Translations under genes and position numbers: made by a program | Assembly: GCA_965212135.1 (NCBI GenBank) | Contig: OZ243044.1 | Span: 992,001-1,056,000 of the forward strand | DNA from: Bin75 sp965212135 | Lineage (GTDB): Bacteria > Nitrospirota > Nitrospiria > Nitrospirales > UBA8639 | DNA length: 64,000 bases | Reading direction: 5' to 3' | Shown: positions 16,295 through 24,903 of the stretch, one piece after another | How positions within the stretch are numbered: position 1 is the first letter of the stretch | Layout: each line of letters opens with the position of its first letter | The notes under the pieces: model-generated | Told to the model about the DNA's origin: nothing | Databases searched by the model: none | The model's input: only the letters and a program-made list of their open reading frames with translations

Positions 16295-16875
16295 ACCGTT
16301 TAACCCAGGCCGATCTCCTGTCCCATGCGGACTATGAGGGTGAACGCGCGCGCGTTCGGCGGGAGATTATCGCCCTCAAAAAGCGGCGCAGGATTGACGT
16401 CGGCCCCCTCGTCACGCTGACATTCGAGAACCGTCAGACGCTTCTTTTTCAAATTCAGGAAATGATGCGAGTTGAACATATTGTGGAACCGTCGAAAATT
16501 CAGGATGAGCTTGACGTGTACAACGCCCTGCTGCCCCGACCCGGCGAATTGAGCGCCACCCTCATGATCGCCATTACACACGAGGACCGCGTGAAAGCCA
16601 TCCTGGATTCATTCCGGCATTTCGACCGAGCGGACAGCCTGGCCATCACCGCGCGGCAACACACCGTCTTCGCCGATTTTGAGGCCGGCCACAGCAAAGA
16701 AGACAAAGTGAGTGCGGTCCACTTTGTCCGGTTCAGGGTTCCCCCGTCGTTTCGGCACGCGCTTCAAGAGGAGCCGTCTCATGTCCGTCTGACGATCACC
16801 CATGAGAACCACGGCGCAGAGGCGACAGTCCCTCCCGCCATGCGGGAAGAATGGCTGAAGGACCTGGAGGCCTGA
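16291..16875 (+). CDS. DUF3501 family protein
   Basis: The 194-residue soluble protein starts in an ATGA overlap with the upstream Fe-S gene, so the two are translationally coupled. Segments typical of DUF3501 are seen: RVRREIIALKKRRRIDVGP, then LTFENRQTLLFQIQEMMRVEHI, then ELDVYNALLP. The biochemical function is unknown; its position after rubrerythrin and the GlpC-like protein implies a role in the same oxidative-stress chain. The protein is complete and has no membrane segment. Confidence 0.87.
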   Translation: MNRLTQADLLSHADYEGERARVRREIIALKKRRRIDVGPLVTLTFENRQTLLFQIQEMMRVEHIVEPSKIQDELDVYNALLPRPGELSATLMIAITHEDRVKAILDSFRHFDRADSLAITARQHTVFADFEAGHSKEDKVSAVHFVRFRVPPSFRHALQEEPSHVRLTITHENHGAEATVPPAMREEWLKDLEA

Positions 16876-16914
16876 TTTTTAGTCTTTTTTGCCTGTTTTT
16901 TTGTATAGTAGAAA

Positions 16915-16943
16915 TTGACAAGCTGAAACGGGATGGTTATGCT
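16915..16943 (+). promoter_or_regulatory. Promoter of the ErpA-type gene
   Basis: TTGACA (16915-16920) is followed after 17 bases by TATGCT (16938-16943), a good sigma-70 promoter. Transcription would begin near 16950, leaving a leader of about 85 bases before the ATG at 17035. Confidence 0.65.
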
Positions 16944-17034
16944 TTGGAACATGGAGAGGCGTTTGGATGCTTGAGCATCCGGCGGACACACGAAACGGGG
17001 TCATTCAAATCACTAATAGAAAGCGGAGGTATCT

Positions 17035-17358
17035 ATGATTACCATCACCTCAATTGCCGAAGAAAAAATTAAAGAACTGGTCAACGATGAAGAAGAAGGC
17101 ATCGTTGGATTACGGATCTACGTCAAAGGCGGCGGGTGCAGCGGCTACCAGTACGGCATGTCCTTTGAATCCAAAACGGATGATGATGACACCGTTATTG
17201 AAAAAGGCCCGGTCAAAGTCATTGTGGATTCGCAAAGCGCCCCCATGCTGAACGGGGCGGAAGTGGATTACGTGGACAGCCTGCAAGGATCCGGGTTTGC
17301 GATTAAAAACCCGCAAGCGAAAAGCACGTGCGGTTGCGGCAGCTCCTTTAACACCTGA
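17035..17358 (+). CDS. erpA: A-type iron-sulfur cluster carrier (ErpA/IscA family)
   Basis: This 107-residue A-type carrier delivers [Fe-S] clusters to apo-proteins. The three conserved cysteines are present: one in GGGCSGYQYG and two in the C-terminal STCGCGSSF. The start at 17035 has GGAGG five bases upstream. It stands alone between its own promoter and a strong terminator, unlike the second A-type protein in the window, which lies inside the isc operon. This monocistronic location is why the ErpA label is preferred, but A-type subfamilies are hard to separate by sequence. Confidence 0.9.
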   Translation: MITITSIAEEKIKELVNDEEEGIVGLRIYVKGGGCSGYQYGMSFESKTDDDDTVIEKGPVKVIVDSQSAPMLNGAEVDYVDSLQGSGFAIKNPQAKSTCGCGSSFNT

Positions 17359-17378
17359 TTTCACATTTTTTGACTTCG

Positions 17379-17433
17379 AAAAGGCCGGGGTTCTTGTCTC
17401 GCAGCCGAGGCGGACATCCCGGCCTTTTTGTTT
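17379..17433 (+). terminator. Intrinsic terminator after erpA
   Basis: AAAAGGCCGGG (17379-17389) pairs with CCCGGCCTTTT (17418-17428), and the arm runs into TTTTTGTTT. The loop is long (about 28 bases), but stem and T-run are both strong. Confidence 0.8.
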
Positions 17434-17464
17434 CTTGCTCCCTTCCCTTGCGCGTCCCTTGAGC

Positions 17465-18262
17465 ATGGCGAGATCCACACTCACGAAACGAATAGAGTTT
17501 TCCGCTTCCCACCGGTATGGCCACGCCGGATGGGACGCGGCTCGCAATCAAGAGGTCTTTGGCCCGTGTTTCCGGGAGCATGGACACAACTATCTTCTTG
17601 AGGTGACTCTCGACGGACGGGTTGATCCGGTCACGGGCATGATTATTAATTTGTACGACCTTAAGCAGAGCGTGACGGACGTGCTGGAAGAGTTCGACCA
17701 CAAACATCTCAATCTGGATACGCCCTACTTTGAACGTCTCGTGCCCACCACTGAAAATCTTGCGTTGGTGCTGTGGAGGAAATTTCGCGCGCGGCCCGAA
17801 ACCCGCACCATTGAATCAATCCGGCTTTGTGAAGGAGAAGACCTTTGGGCCGAACTCCGGACGCCGAAGGGAGCCGCGCCGGACGACGGGGACACGGAAC
17901 CCGCCGAGGCTCTTGTGACGCGCCGGTATGCCTTTTCGCGAAACCGCCATGCCGCTTCGTCCCTTCTTGAAACGTGGCCCCTTTCCCTGGACGTTACCGT
18001 ACGTGGCCCCATTGATCCCATGACCGGCCGCGTGACCAACATCGCGGCGTTAGATGAATGGGTCAGGAGCCGGGGGCTTGCCTGTTTTCCCGAAACACAT
18101 CCGCCCCAACACCCGCGACTGGCTTCGCCGGCGGCGGCGTTATCAACGCTGGCCAAAACACTCTGGCCGCAATTGGCCGGCGTGGCAGGCGGACGTCTCG
18201 CACAACTCCGGCTCAAAGACCGGCATGAACTGACACTGGAGTATTCACAGATTCTCCGGTAG
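17465..18262 (+). CDS. 6-pyruvoyl-tetrahydropterin synthase/QueD-like protein with degenerate second half
   Basis: The 265-residue product begins MARSTLTKRIEFSASHRYGH. The N-terminal half is a standard 6-PTPS/QueD domain: the zinc histidines are in SASHRYGH and EHGHNY, the catalytic Cys lies in GPCFREHG, and DHKHLN completes the site. QueD-type enzymes convert dihydroneopterin triphosphate to 6-carboxytetrahydropterin for deazapurines, and relatives make 6-hydroxymethylpterin. A second related segment (YAFSRNRHAAS, then LDVTVRGPIDPMTGRVTN) lacks the HGH pair and looks catalytically dead. Single-domain enzymes are about 120-150 residues, so this is an internal duplication. Upstream in-frame codons overlap the erpA terminator, so the ATG at 17465 is preferred. 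The pathway is not determined by context. Confidence 0.85.
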   Translation: MARSTLTKRIEFSASHRYGHAGWDAARNQEVFGPCFREHGHNYLLEVTLDGRVDPVTGMIINLYDLKQSVTDVLEEFDHKHLNLDTPYFERLVPTTENLALVLWRKFRARPETRTIESIRLCEGEDLWAELRTPKGAAPDDGDTEPAEALVTRRYAFSRNRHAASSLLETWPLSLDVTVRGPIDPMTGRVTNIAALDEWVRSRGLACFPETHPPQHPRLASPAAALSTLAKTLWPQLAGVAGGRLAQLRLKDRHELTLEYSQILR

Positions 18263-18309
18263 CCAAGGCCGGCCCGGCTGCGGTCAAACACGGTTTGGAG
18301 TGCGGCGGA

Positions 18310-18642
18310 TTAACGGGGGAAATGGTGTTGGATGAGGGCGGTCAATTCGTCTTCTTCAATCTTGCCTTCCCGAGTCAGCAGCAACGTGCCTCGGGCATAG
18401 AGATGCGTGGTGGGGTAGGTTTCAAAATTGTGTTGTTTTTTCATGTCCCGGCATCGGCCCGGCACGTGCATTTTGGCCTTCCCTATGCGAATGTCGGGAA
18501 ACTTCCGCGCGGCCGCGGCCAGGACAGGATCATAAGCCGTACATGGTTCGCACGAGGCGATGCCGTACGCGACCACCGTCGCTTGCGCGTTCTTGAGCGC
18601 TTCATAATTGTCGTCGGTGACGTCTTCCACGCTTCCAGTCAT
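18310..18642 (-). CDS. Thioredoxin-fold protein with CEPC active site
   Basis: The roughly 110-residue protein carries a thioredoxin-like fold with the redox motif ASCEPCTAYDPV. A cis-proline-type segment (YPTTHLYARG) follows the helix. The CxxC motif indicates disulfide reduction, perhaps serving the peroxiredoxin encoded immediately upstream on the same strand. The start is uncertain: the ATG at 18642 is used here, while a GTG at 18678 would add 12 residues; neither has an ideal ribosome-binding site. No signal peptide is seen, so it should act in the cytoplasm. Confidence 0.8.
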   Translation of the reverse strand: MTGSVEDVTDDNYEALKNAQATVVAYGIASCEPCTAYDPVLAAAARKFPDIRIGKAKMHVPGRCRDMKKQHNFETYPTTHLYARGTLLLTREGKIEEDELTALIQHHFPR

Positions 18643-18680
18643 CTCAAAACCGATCCCCTTGCCGGGCGTCGCCAACACAA

Positions 18681-18706
18681 GGGGATTCCGTTTTATTGGA
18701 ATCCCC
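18681..18706. terminator. Hairpin between peroxiredoxin and thioredoxin genes
   Basis: GGGGATTCC (18681-18689) pairs perfectly with GGAATCCCC (18698-18706) across an eight-base loop. No T-run follows on either strand. It may weaken read-through into the thioredoxin-like gene, or it may be a REP-like element. Confidence 0.45.
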
Positions 18707-18729
18707 TGCCGGCTTGATCACGCAATCGT

Positions 18730-19200
18730 TCAGCCCAGTTTTTTCAGGGCTTCTAAAATTTCTTTGTCATCCCTGGCCGTTTTGATTTCCTGCACTTTGG
18801 CATAGGCAACCTTGCCCGCTTTATCCACAATCACCGTCGCGCGTTTTGAGCAATTGAGGTCCGGGAAATACAAGCCATAGGACTTGCAGACCGTGCGGTG
18901 AATGTCGGCCAGCAAGGCATGTTTTAATCCAAGCGAGTCCGCCCAGGCCTTATGGGAAAAGAAACTGTCCGTGCTAATCCCAAAGACTTCGGCGTTGGCA
19001 TCTGAAAAACTGGGGAAATCATCCGTTAAACATTTATTTTCACCCGTACACACCGGACTCCAATCCAGGGGGTAAAACGCCAGCACCACGTTCTTTTTGC
19101 CTTGAAAAGAACCGAGTGTGACGTCACGTTGATCCTGATCTTTTAAGGTAAAACCCGGCGCAACGTCTCCAACCTTTATTTCTGAAGCAACATCGGACAT
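18730..19200 (-). CDS. Peroxiredoxin (AhpC/TSA family)
   Basis: The 156-residue thiol peroxidase reduces hydroperoxides in the cytoplasm. The peroxidatic cysteine lies in PLDWSPVCTGE, a slight variant of the usual PxxxTxxC segment. Other Cys residues (NKCLTDD, TVCKSY, LNCSKR) could resolve the sulfenic acid. The ATG at 19200 has GGAGG seven bases upstream. A promoter is visible at 19278-19305, and the leader contains a run of eight G bases at 19224-19231. The thioredoxin-like gene downstream on the same strand could provide reductant. The best subfamily fit is AhpE- or Prx1-like, not settled. Confidence 0.93.
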   Translation of the reverse strand: MSDVASEIKVGDVAPGFTLKDQDQRDVTLGSFQGKKNVVLAFYPLDWSPVCTGENKCLTDDFPSFSDANAEVFGISTDSFFSHKAWADSLGLKHALLADIHRTVCKSYGLYFPDLNCSKRATVIVDKAGKVAYAKVQEIKTARDDKEILEALKKLG

Positions 19201-19277
19201 GCCACAACCTCCTTCTCAAAAATGGGGGGGGAACTAATAACCGGGAAGCGGAAATTCCCTGTTTTCAAGGCTTTTTG

Positions 19278-19305
19278 AGTATCACGCCCCCTTAAGGTTT
19301 GTCAA
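19278..19305 (-). promoter_or_regulatory. Promoter of the peroxiredoxin gene
   Basis: On the minus strand TTGACA (19305-19300) is followed after 16 bases by GATACT (19283-19278). The transcript would start near 19271 and carry a leader of about 70 bases. Confidence 0.55.
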
Positions 19306-19492
19306 CCATGCCGCACCGGCCGCTTCACCGATTGGCGCATTCGCGGGTCGTCCCGACGAAGCGTTGGAAGGCGCCTTCGGGAAATCGGCGTCCAGTATCT
19401 TGTGTTTCGCCCAACCAAAGAGTATCGTCATGGAGGCGTCGTAATCACGCGACACCAAAGCGTCGCTAACCAACCGTATCAGCCCTTTCTCA

Positions 19493-21847
19493 ATGCCCGC
19501 GTTTCAGTACCGGCACCGGCTCAAAATTTTCGACGGCCGCTATCCCAAAACATACCTCCTGTGGCTCGCCTTGAGCGTCGGCGGGCTGGCAGTCGGAGGA
19601 GCGATGGCCGTGACGTGGTACGCCGCCACCGGACTCCCCTCGCTTGTACGGCTGCAGGATTACCAGCCAAGCCTGATTACAAAGGTGTCCGCGGACAGCG
19701 GGCAGGTCATCGGACAATTTTACGTTGAACGCAGAATTCTGACACCCATTCGCGACGTCCCGCAGCATTTAATTAACGCCGTTATTGCCGTTGAAGATAC
19801 ACGGTTTTTTGATCACCCGGGATTGGACGTCTGGGGTATCTTTCGAGCCGCATGGACCAACCTCAAACGCGGGGGCAAATTTGAAGGCGCCAGCACCATT
19901 ACTCAACAACTGGCACGATCGTTGTTTTTAACCCCGGAACGAACGTTCCGGCGAAAAATGCGGGAACTCATTCTGGCGCTGAAAATGGAGCTGGTGCTGA
20001 CGAAAGAACAAATACTGGAGATGTATCTCAATCAGATCTACTTTGGGCATGGCGCTTATGGGGTGGGCACGGCGGCGGTCACGTATTTTGACAAAGGGCT
20101 GACCGAATTAAATCTGCCCGAATCGGCGTTTCTTGCCGGCCTGCCCAAAGCCCCGAGCACCTATTCACCCTACAAAAACGACGGCGTCTCGAAGAAGCGA
20201 CAAGAACACGTCCTGAAACGAATGGCCCAGTCCGGCTTTCTGACAAAGGCGCTGGCCAAGGCGGCCATCGAGGCGCCGCTGTCCTTTAAGCGTCAATCCT
20301 TCAAGCGCGTGGCTCCGTACTTTCTGGAAAACGTTCGTCAGCGCCTGGTCAACGCCTACGGCGAGACGATGACGTATAAAGGCGGCCTGCAAGTGTTGAC
20401 CACCCTGAATATTCCCATGCAACGCCGGGCCGAGGAAGCCATCCGGAAAGGGTTGCGCGGCCTTGATAAACGACAGGGCTGGCGCGGGCCGCTCCGGCAT
20501 GAAGATCCTCCCGCGACGTTGCCGGAACACTCCCCGGAGACATTCCCGGAGTTTGGGGAAATCATGGAAGGCATGGTTGTGAACGTGTCCGAAGAGGAAG
20601 CGACCGTCCTGGCGCATGACGTGCTCGGCATCATCGCTCTCAAAGACATGCGCTGGGCCAAACGCCGGCTGACCGAAGGAACGGCGGTGACCGAGGCAAG
20701 CGTGATTCCCGTGACGTCGGCCAGGGAATTGGTCCGCCCGGGAGACGTGATCGAAGTTTCGTTGAAATCGATCAGAAACAAGAGGGTTCGATTCCGCCTG
20801 GATCAGACTCCCCTTGTCGAAGGAGCCCTGCTTGCGATTGATCCCAGAAACGGCGCGGTTCGAGCGATGGTCGGCGGATATAATTTTGAGCGGAACCAAT
20901 TCAACCGAGCGTTACGGGCCATTCGCCAACCCGGCTCTGCGTTCAAACCGATCATTTACGCCACGGCCATTAAGCAGGGCATGACACCCTCCACGCTCGT
21001 CCTTGATGCGCCCGTGGTTTACAGACAGGAAGGCAAGAGAAAAACCTGGAAACCGGAAAATTATGAAAAACGCTTTTTTGGCCCCATCACCTTGCGGGAA
21101 GCCTTGCGCCATTCCAGAAACGCGGCCACGGTTCGACTGCTGGACATCATAGGCGTGCGCGAAGTCATTAATTTCTCACGCTCCCTTGGCATTCAAAGCC
21201 CGTTGAGCACGGACCTCTCGTTAGCGCTCGGCTCCTCGGGGATCACGCTGCAAGAACTCACCGCCGCCTATGGGGTGTTTGGCAACCACGGGCTGGCGTT
21301 GCAACCCTATACTATTTCCATGATCCAGGATCCGGCCGGCCGGACGCTTGACCAACACCTGTTTGAACCCCGTCAAGTGGTATCAAAAGAAACGGCTTAT
21401 CTGATTACGCACATGCTGATAGACGTGATTCAAAACGGAACGGGGAAACGCGCTCGTTCAATCGGACGCCCCCTGGCCGGCAAAACCGGCACCACCAACA
21501 GCTACCGCGACGCGTGGTTTGTGGGATACGCGCCGAATCTCGTCGCGGGCGTGTGGGTCGGCTTTGACAGCATGGGCACGCTCGGCAAGGTGGAGTCCGG
21601 CGCACGGGCCGCGCTCCCCATTTGGAAACAGTTCATGGCGAAGACGCTCAACGCGCTCCCCGTGCAGACGTTTGTTCCTCCGGAGGGCATTCAGGTTGCG
21701 GAGGTTGATCCAGCAACCGGCGCCCTTGTCGGCGAACCGACAACACACTCAACGACTGAAGTCTTTGCGAAAGGCACCCTTCCGCAACATCCCGTCGCCG
21801 GCACGCCCGATCCTCTGGATTTCTATGAGCTGGATCAACTGGAATGA
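19493..21847 (+). CDS. mrcA: Penicillin-binding protein 1A (bifunctional glycosyltransferase/transpeptidase)
   Basis: The 784-residue class A PBP polymerises and cross-links peptidoglycan. A short cytoplasmic tail precedes one membrane anchor (about residues 22-43, LLWLALSVGGLAVGGAMAV). The GT51 glycosyltransferase domain shows the catalytic Glu in AVEDTRFFDHPG, then GASTITQQLAR and the FGHGAYGVG segment. The transpeptidase domain has the nucleophile motif PGSAFKPI (SxxK), SRNAA (SxN) and KTGTT (KTG). All catalytic motifs are intact and the length is normal. No clear ribosome-binding site precedes the ATG at 19493, but no alternative start keeps the anchor. The gene stands alone, convergent with the isc operon. 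Confidence 0.95.
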   Translation: MPAFQYRHRLKIFDGRYPKTYLLWLALSVGGLAVGGAMAVTWYAATGLPSLVRLQDYQPSLITKVSADSGQVIGQFYVERRILTPIRDVPQHLINAVIAVEDTRFFDHPGLDVWGIFRAAWTNLKRGGKFEGASTITQQLARSLFLTPERTFRRKMRELILALKMELVLTKEQILEMYLNQIYFGHGAYGVGTAAVTYFDKGLTELNLPESAFLAGLPKAPSTYSPYKNDGVSKKRQEHVLKRMAQSGFLTKALAKAAIEAPLSFKRQSFKRVAPYFLENVRQRLVNAYGETMTYKGGLQVLTTLNIPMQRRAEEAIRKGLRGLDKRQGWRGPLRHEDPPATLPEHSPETFPEFGEIMEGMVVNVSEEEATVLAHDVLGIIALKDMRWAKRRLTEGTAVTEASVIPVTSARELVRPGDVIEVSLKSIRNKRVRFRLDQTPLVEGALLAIDPRNGAVRAMVGGYNFERNQFNRALRAIRQPGSAFKPIIYATAIKQGMTPSTLVLDAPVVYRQEGKRKTWKPENYEKRFFGPITLREALRHSRNAATVRLLDIIGVREVINFSRSLGIQSPLSTDLSLALGSSGITLQELTAAYGVFGNHGLALQPYTISMIQDPAGRTLDQHLFEPRQVVSKETAYLITHMLIDVIQNGTGKRARSIGRPLAGKTGTTNSYRDAWFVGYAPNLVAGVWVGFDSMGTLGKVESGARAALPIWKQFMAKTLNALPVQTFVPPEGIQVAEVDPATGALVGEPTTHSTTEVFAKGTLPQHPVAGTPDPLDFYELDQLE

Positions 21848-22000
21848 GGCGCGGACATCCAATAAGCCCCGCTCTGTCTCCGCCACCATTCTGACAGAGA
21901 GGCAACGGGAGGCGTGGGCTGGCGCGCCAAGCGGGATATCCGGGGACAGGAGAGAGGACAGGCAGGAGACCTCACTCAAGACAGGCTGGTCAACGTTCGG

Positions 22001-22216
22001 CTAGTGCGCGTCCTGATATTCTTCATGCCAGGCCATTTGGATGGCTTCGAGTTTTTTTTCATTGGACTGACCGGGATCATCCTTAAAATCCGGCCAGGCC
22101 ACAATCCACGCATGCAGGTCCGTGAATCGGACCGAGAGCGGGTCAACGTCCGGGTGTTCTTCATGGAGCCGAATCCCAATCTCTTCGGCCATCTCCCACG
22201 TTACATCTTGAGCCAT
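22001..22216 (-). CDS. iscX: IscX (Fe-S assembly adaptor)
   Basis: This 71-residue acidic protein is the last gene of the isc operon. It matches IscX/YfhJ in length and motifs: SVRFTDLHAWIV, the DFKDDPGQSNEKKLEAIQ stretch and a C-terminal WHEEY. IscX binds IscS, competes with frataxin and modulates sulfur delivery. It starts 28 bases after the hscA stop. No cysteines are present, as expected for the family. Confidence 0.93.
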   Translation of the reverse strand: MAQDVTWEMAEEIGIRLHEEHPDVDPLSVRFTDLHAWIVAWPDFKDDPGQSNEKKLEAIQMAWHEEYQDAH

Positions 22217-22244
22217 GTGGTTCTCCCCGCGCGCTTCGGAAGAT

Positions 22245-24068
22245 TCAATCCGTCACTTCGGACAGCTTTTTGCTTTCGAGCGCTTCTTTGAGCGTGGCAT
22301 CCATTAAGATCTCCGCCAGGTGATGAGTCGCGTGTTCCACGTCGGCGATCCTGGCCCGAATCACGCGATGATCGTCGTGCCCGGTCGCGGCACGCAACGC
22401 ATCAATGGCCTGCTGAATGGCTTGCGCCTCTTCCGGCGCGATGAGGGCCGTTCCACGCCTAAGCGCCTTCTCGGTGGCCGTCATAATGGCCTCGGCTTCC
22501 GTTCCGGCCTCAATCACCTGGCGCGCCCGAATATCCCGGGCCGCAAACTGGAATGATTCCCGAATCATGGTTTCCACTTCGTCATCCGTCAGCCCGTGGG
22601 AAGGCTTGACTTGAACCGACTGCGACTGGCCGGTCCGGACGTCGGCCGCGGTGACGTTGAGAATGCCGTTGGCGTCAATCAGAAACGTGACTTCAATGCG
22701 CGGCCCCCCCGCGGGCAAGGGCGGGACCTTGAGCTGAAATCGCGCCAGGCTTCGATTGTCTTTCACCAGCTCGCGTTCGCCCTGCAAAATATGAATATCC
22801 ACGGAGGTCTGGCCGTCAACGGAGGTGGTAAACATTTCCTTGGCGCTCGCCGGAATCGTCGTATTCCGATGAATCAACGCGCTCATGACGCCGCCCATGG
22901 TTTCGATGCCCAGGGACAACGGGGTCACGTCGAGCAACAGCATCTCTTTGTTGTCTCCGGCCAGAATACCGGCCTGGACCGCGGCGCCCAACGCCACCAC
23001 TTCGTCGGGATTCAAGTCACAATGCGGCGCCATGCCAAACAGTTCCCGCACCCGGCGTTGCAGCAACGGCATTCTGGTACTGCCGCCAACCAGCACCACT
23101 TCGTCAATCTGGCCGACCTCCAGTCCCGCGTCCCGCAACGCGAGGCGGCAGGGCGTCATGGTTTGTTCAACCAACTCCCCCGTCAAGGCTTCGAGTTCAT
23201 CACGCGACCACGTTCGTTCATAGGTCCCTTTGTCCTCGGGAAGGGAGAAAACCATGACGGCCTGCCGGTCATCCGACAAGCGTCTTTTGGTCTTCTCGGC
23301 TTCAAGCCGAACGGTCTGCATCAATTCCGGAACATCGTCCACCTTGAACCCGTACCGAGCGTCAACGTCCCGTATCACGACGTCAATCATCCGTCTGTCA
23401 AAATCATCGCCCCCCAGATGCGTATTGCCGTTTGTGGCCAGGACCTCAAAGATCCCGTCCTTGAGTTTCAGGATGGAAATATCAAACGTACCCCCTCCGA
23501 GATCATACACGGCAATACATCCCTGGGTATTTTTTTGAAGCCCGTAGGCCAGCGACGCCGCCGTCGGTTCATTGAGAATGCGCAACACGTCTATGCCGGC
23601 AATGAGACCGGCGTCTTTCGTCGCCTGCCGCTGACTGTCGTTAAAATAGGCCGGGACGGTAATGACGGCTCTGGTCACGTCTTCTCCCAGATGCGCCTCC
23701 GCTCGAAGCTTGAGTTCTTTTAAAATCATGGCGGACACCTGTGGCGGCGAATAGGTTTTGTCTCCGACCTGAATCCGAATCACTCCTCCTTTTTCCCGCA
23801 GGACATACGGAAAATATTTCAATTCTTCCGCGACGTCCGCCACCGATTTGCCCATGAATCGTTTCACGGAATAAATCGTCCGGGAAGGGTGGCGGACGAG
23901 ATGCTCCCTGGCGGGGTCTCCCACCAGCAGGCCATTATCCAGAAAACCGACAATCGAGGGAACGCTGGTCCGGCCCTGTCGTCCCGGTATGACCCGCGGG
24001 ACGTCGCCATCCATGTACGCGACCAGGGAATTGGTCGTTCCGAGGTCAATGCCGACTATCGGCGCCAT
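22245..24068 (-). CDS. hscA: HscA, Hsp70-type chaperone for Fe-S cluster transfer
   Basis: The 607-residue specialised Hsp70 uses ATP to release clusters from IscU. The second ATG (24068) is taken as the start because GGAAGG lies six bases before it; the first ATG at 24074 directly abuts that site. Motifs include GIDLGTTNSLVAY, AVITVPAYFNDSQRQAT, YDLGGGTFD and VVLVGGSTRMP in the ATPase domain. The substrate-binding domain follows from about residue 380 (LDVTPLSLGIETMGG). The protein is shorter than DnaK and lacks its acidic EEVD-like tail, as expected for HscA. The hscB gene ends 24 bases upstream. Confidence 0.95.
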   Translation of the reverse strand: MAPIVGIDLGTTNSLVAYMDGDVPRVIPGRQGRTSVPSIVGFLDNGLLVGDPAREHLVRHPSRTIYSVKRFMGKSVADVAEELKYFPYVLREKGGVIRIQVGDKTYSPPQVSAMILKELKLRAEAHLGEDVTRAVITVPAYFNDSQRQATKDAGLIAGIDVLRILNEPTAASLAYGLQKNTQGCIAVYDLGGGTFDISILKLKDGIFEVLATNGNTHLGGDDFDRRMIDVVIRDVDARYGFKVDDVPELMQTVRLEAEKTKRRLSDDRQAVMVFSLPEDKGTYERTWSRDELEALTGELVEQTMTPCRLALRDAGLEVGQIDEVVLVGGSTRMPLLQRRVRELFGMAPHCDLNPDEVVALGAAVQAGILAGDNKEMLLLDVTPLSLGIETMGGVMSALIHRNTTIPASAKEMFTTSVDGQTSVDIHILQGERELVKDNRSLARFQLKVPPLPAGGPRIEVTFLIDANGILNVTAADVRTGQSQSVQVKPSHGLTDDEVETMIRESFQFAARDIRARQVIEAGTEAEAIMTATEKALRRGTALIAPEEAQAIQQAIDALRAATGHDDHRVIRARIADVEHATHHLAEILMDATLKEALESKKLSEVTD

Positions 24069-24092
24069 GCTCATCCTTCCAACGGCGGTTCG

Positions 24093-24860
24093 TCAGCCCG
24101 TCGTCTCCGCCAAGTCATTCACGATATTCTTTACGTACGTTCGGTTCGATAACAGCTCTTGCATGCCCTTGAGCACCTCGTCTTTCTGCGACTGAACGGC
24201 GGCATCGTCTTCGGCTTCGTTTTGCAAGGCATCCCATTTGTCGCATTGAGCAAACAGTCGAGTTTCCATCGCCGCTTTTCGCGCTTCGAGTGTTTGGCGG
24301 TCTGCCTGCAATTTCTTCAGCAACGCGTGTCGCCGTTCGGCAGACTCTTCAGGCGACAAGGACCGAAACTCTTCGACGTCCTCCTGAAGCTCCAGAATTT
24401 CGTTGAACAGATCGGCCGGCGGGGTGGTCCGAATCTCTTGGGCCGACCCCGCTTCAAGGCGAATGAGATACTCGACTCGCTGGATTGGATCTTTTAACGT
24501 TCGATACGCCGCGTTCAGCAACGCCGTGTTTCCAAGGCTGATGGCCTTTTCGCTTGCATCTTTCGTCGCAAAATAGTCAGGATGAAAGGTCCGGCTTAAG
24601 GCATAAAAGGTTTCCTCAAGGGCCTTGTCGTCAAGGTTTAATTTGCGGGGCAGATTCAGGCAGGTGAAATAGTCGAGTTCTTTGGAAAGCGGCTGCACCT
24701 TGACACACCGACCGCAAAAGTACCCGCCGGGCACTTCAGATTGACAATGCCAGCACATGCTCCGCGCCATCGGCAGATCTCTGGCCCGGATTGGAGGCGA
24801 TTGTGGCGCTTCCGCACTCATGTCCCTCACTCGCACAACGGGCATGGTCAACTTCACCAT
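24093..24860 (-). CDS. hscB: HscB, J-domain co-chaperone with N-terminal zinc-finger-like motif
   Basis: This product of up to 255 residues stimulates HscA and brings IscU to it. An N-terminal CWHC...CGRC motif (two CxxC pairs ten residues apart) resembles the zinc-binding extension of eukaryotic HSCB and is absent from E. coli HscB. The J domain follows (LDYFTCLNLPRKL, the HPD motif in SRTFHPDYF, then a helical C-terminal domain). The start is uncertain: ATG 24860 has AAGGAG 11 bases upstream, while ATG 24821 has GAGGG only two bases away. Both keep the zinc motif. It lies between iscA and hscA. Confidence 0.9.
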   Translation of the reverse strand: MVKLTMPVVRVRDMSAEAPQSPPIRARDLPMARSMCWHCQSEVPGGYFCGRCVKVQPLSKELDYFTCLNLPRKLNLDDKALEETFYALSRTFHPDYFATKDASEKAISLGNTALLNAAYRTLKDPIQRVEYLIRLEAGSAQEIRTTPPADLFNEILELQEDVEEFRSLSPEESAERRHALLKKLQADRQTLEARKAAMETRLFAQCDKWDALQNEAEDDAAVQSQKDEVLKGMQELLSNRTYVKNIVNDLAETTG

Positions 24861-24903
24861 GCCCGCCGGATCTCCTTCTCATGCGTCAACCAGCCTGAAG
24901 GTC

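Noticed and set aside
19282..19473. 63-codon minus-strand frame upstream of the peroxiredoxin gene.
   Set aside because: It covers the peroxiredoxin promoter, has no ribosome-binding site and no recognisable composition.
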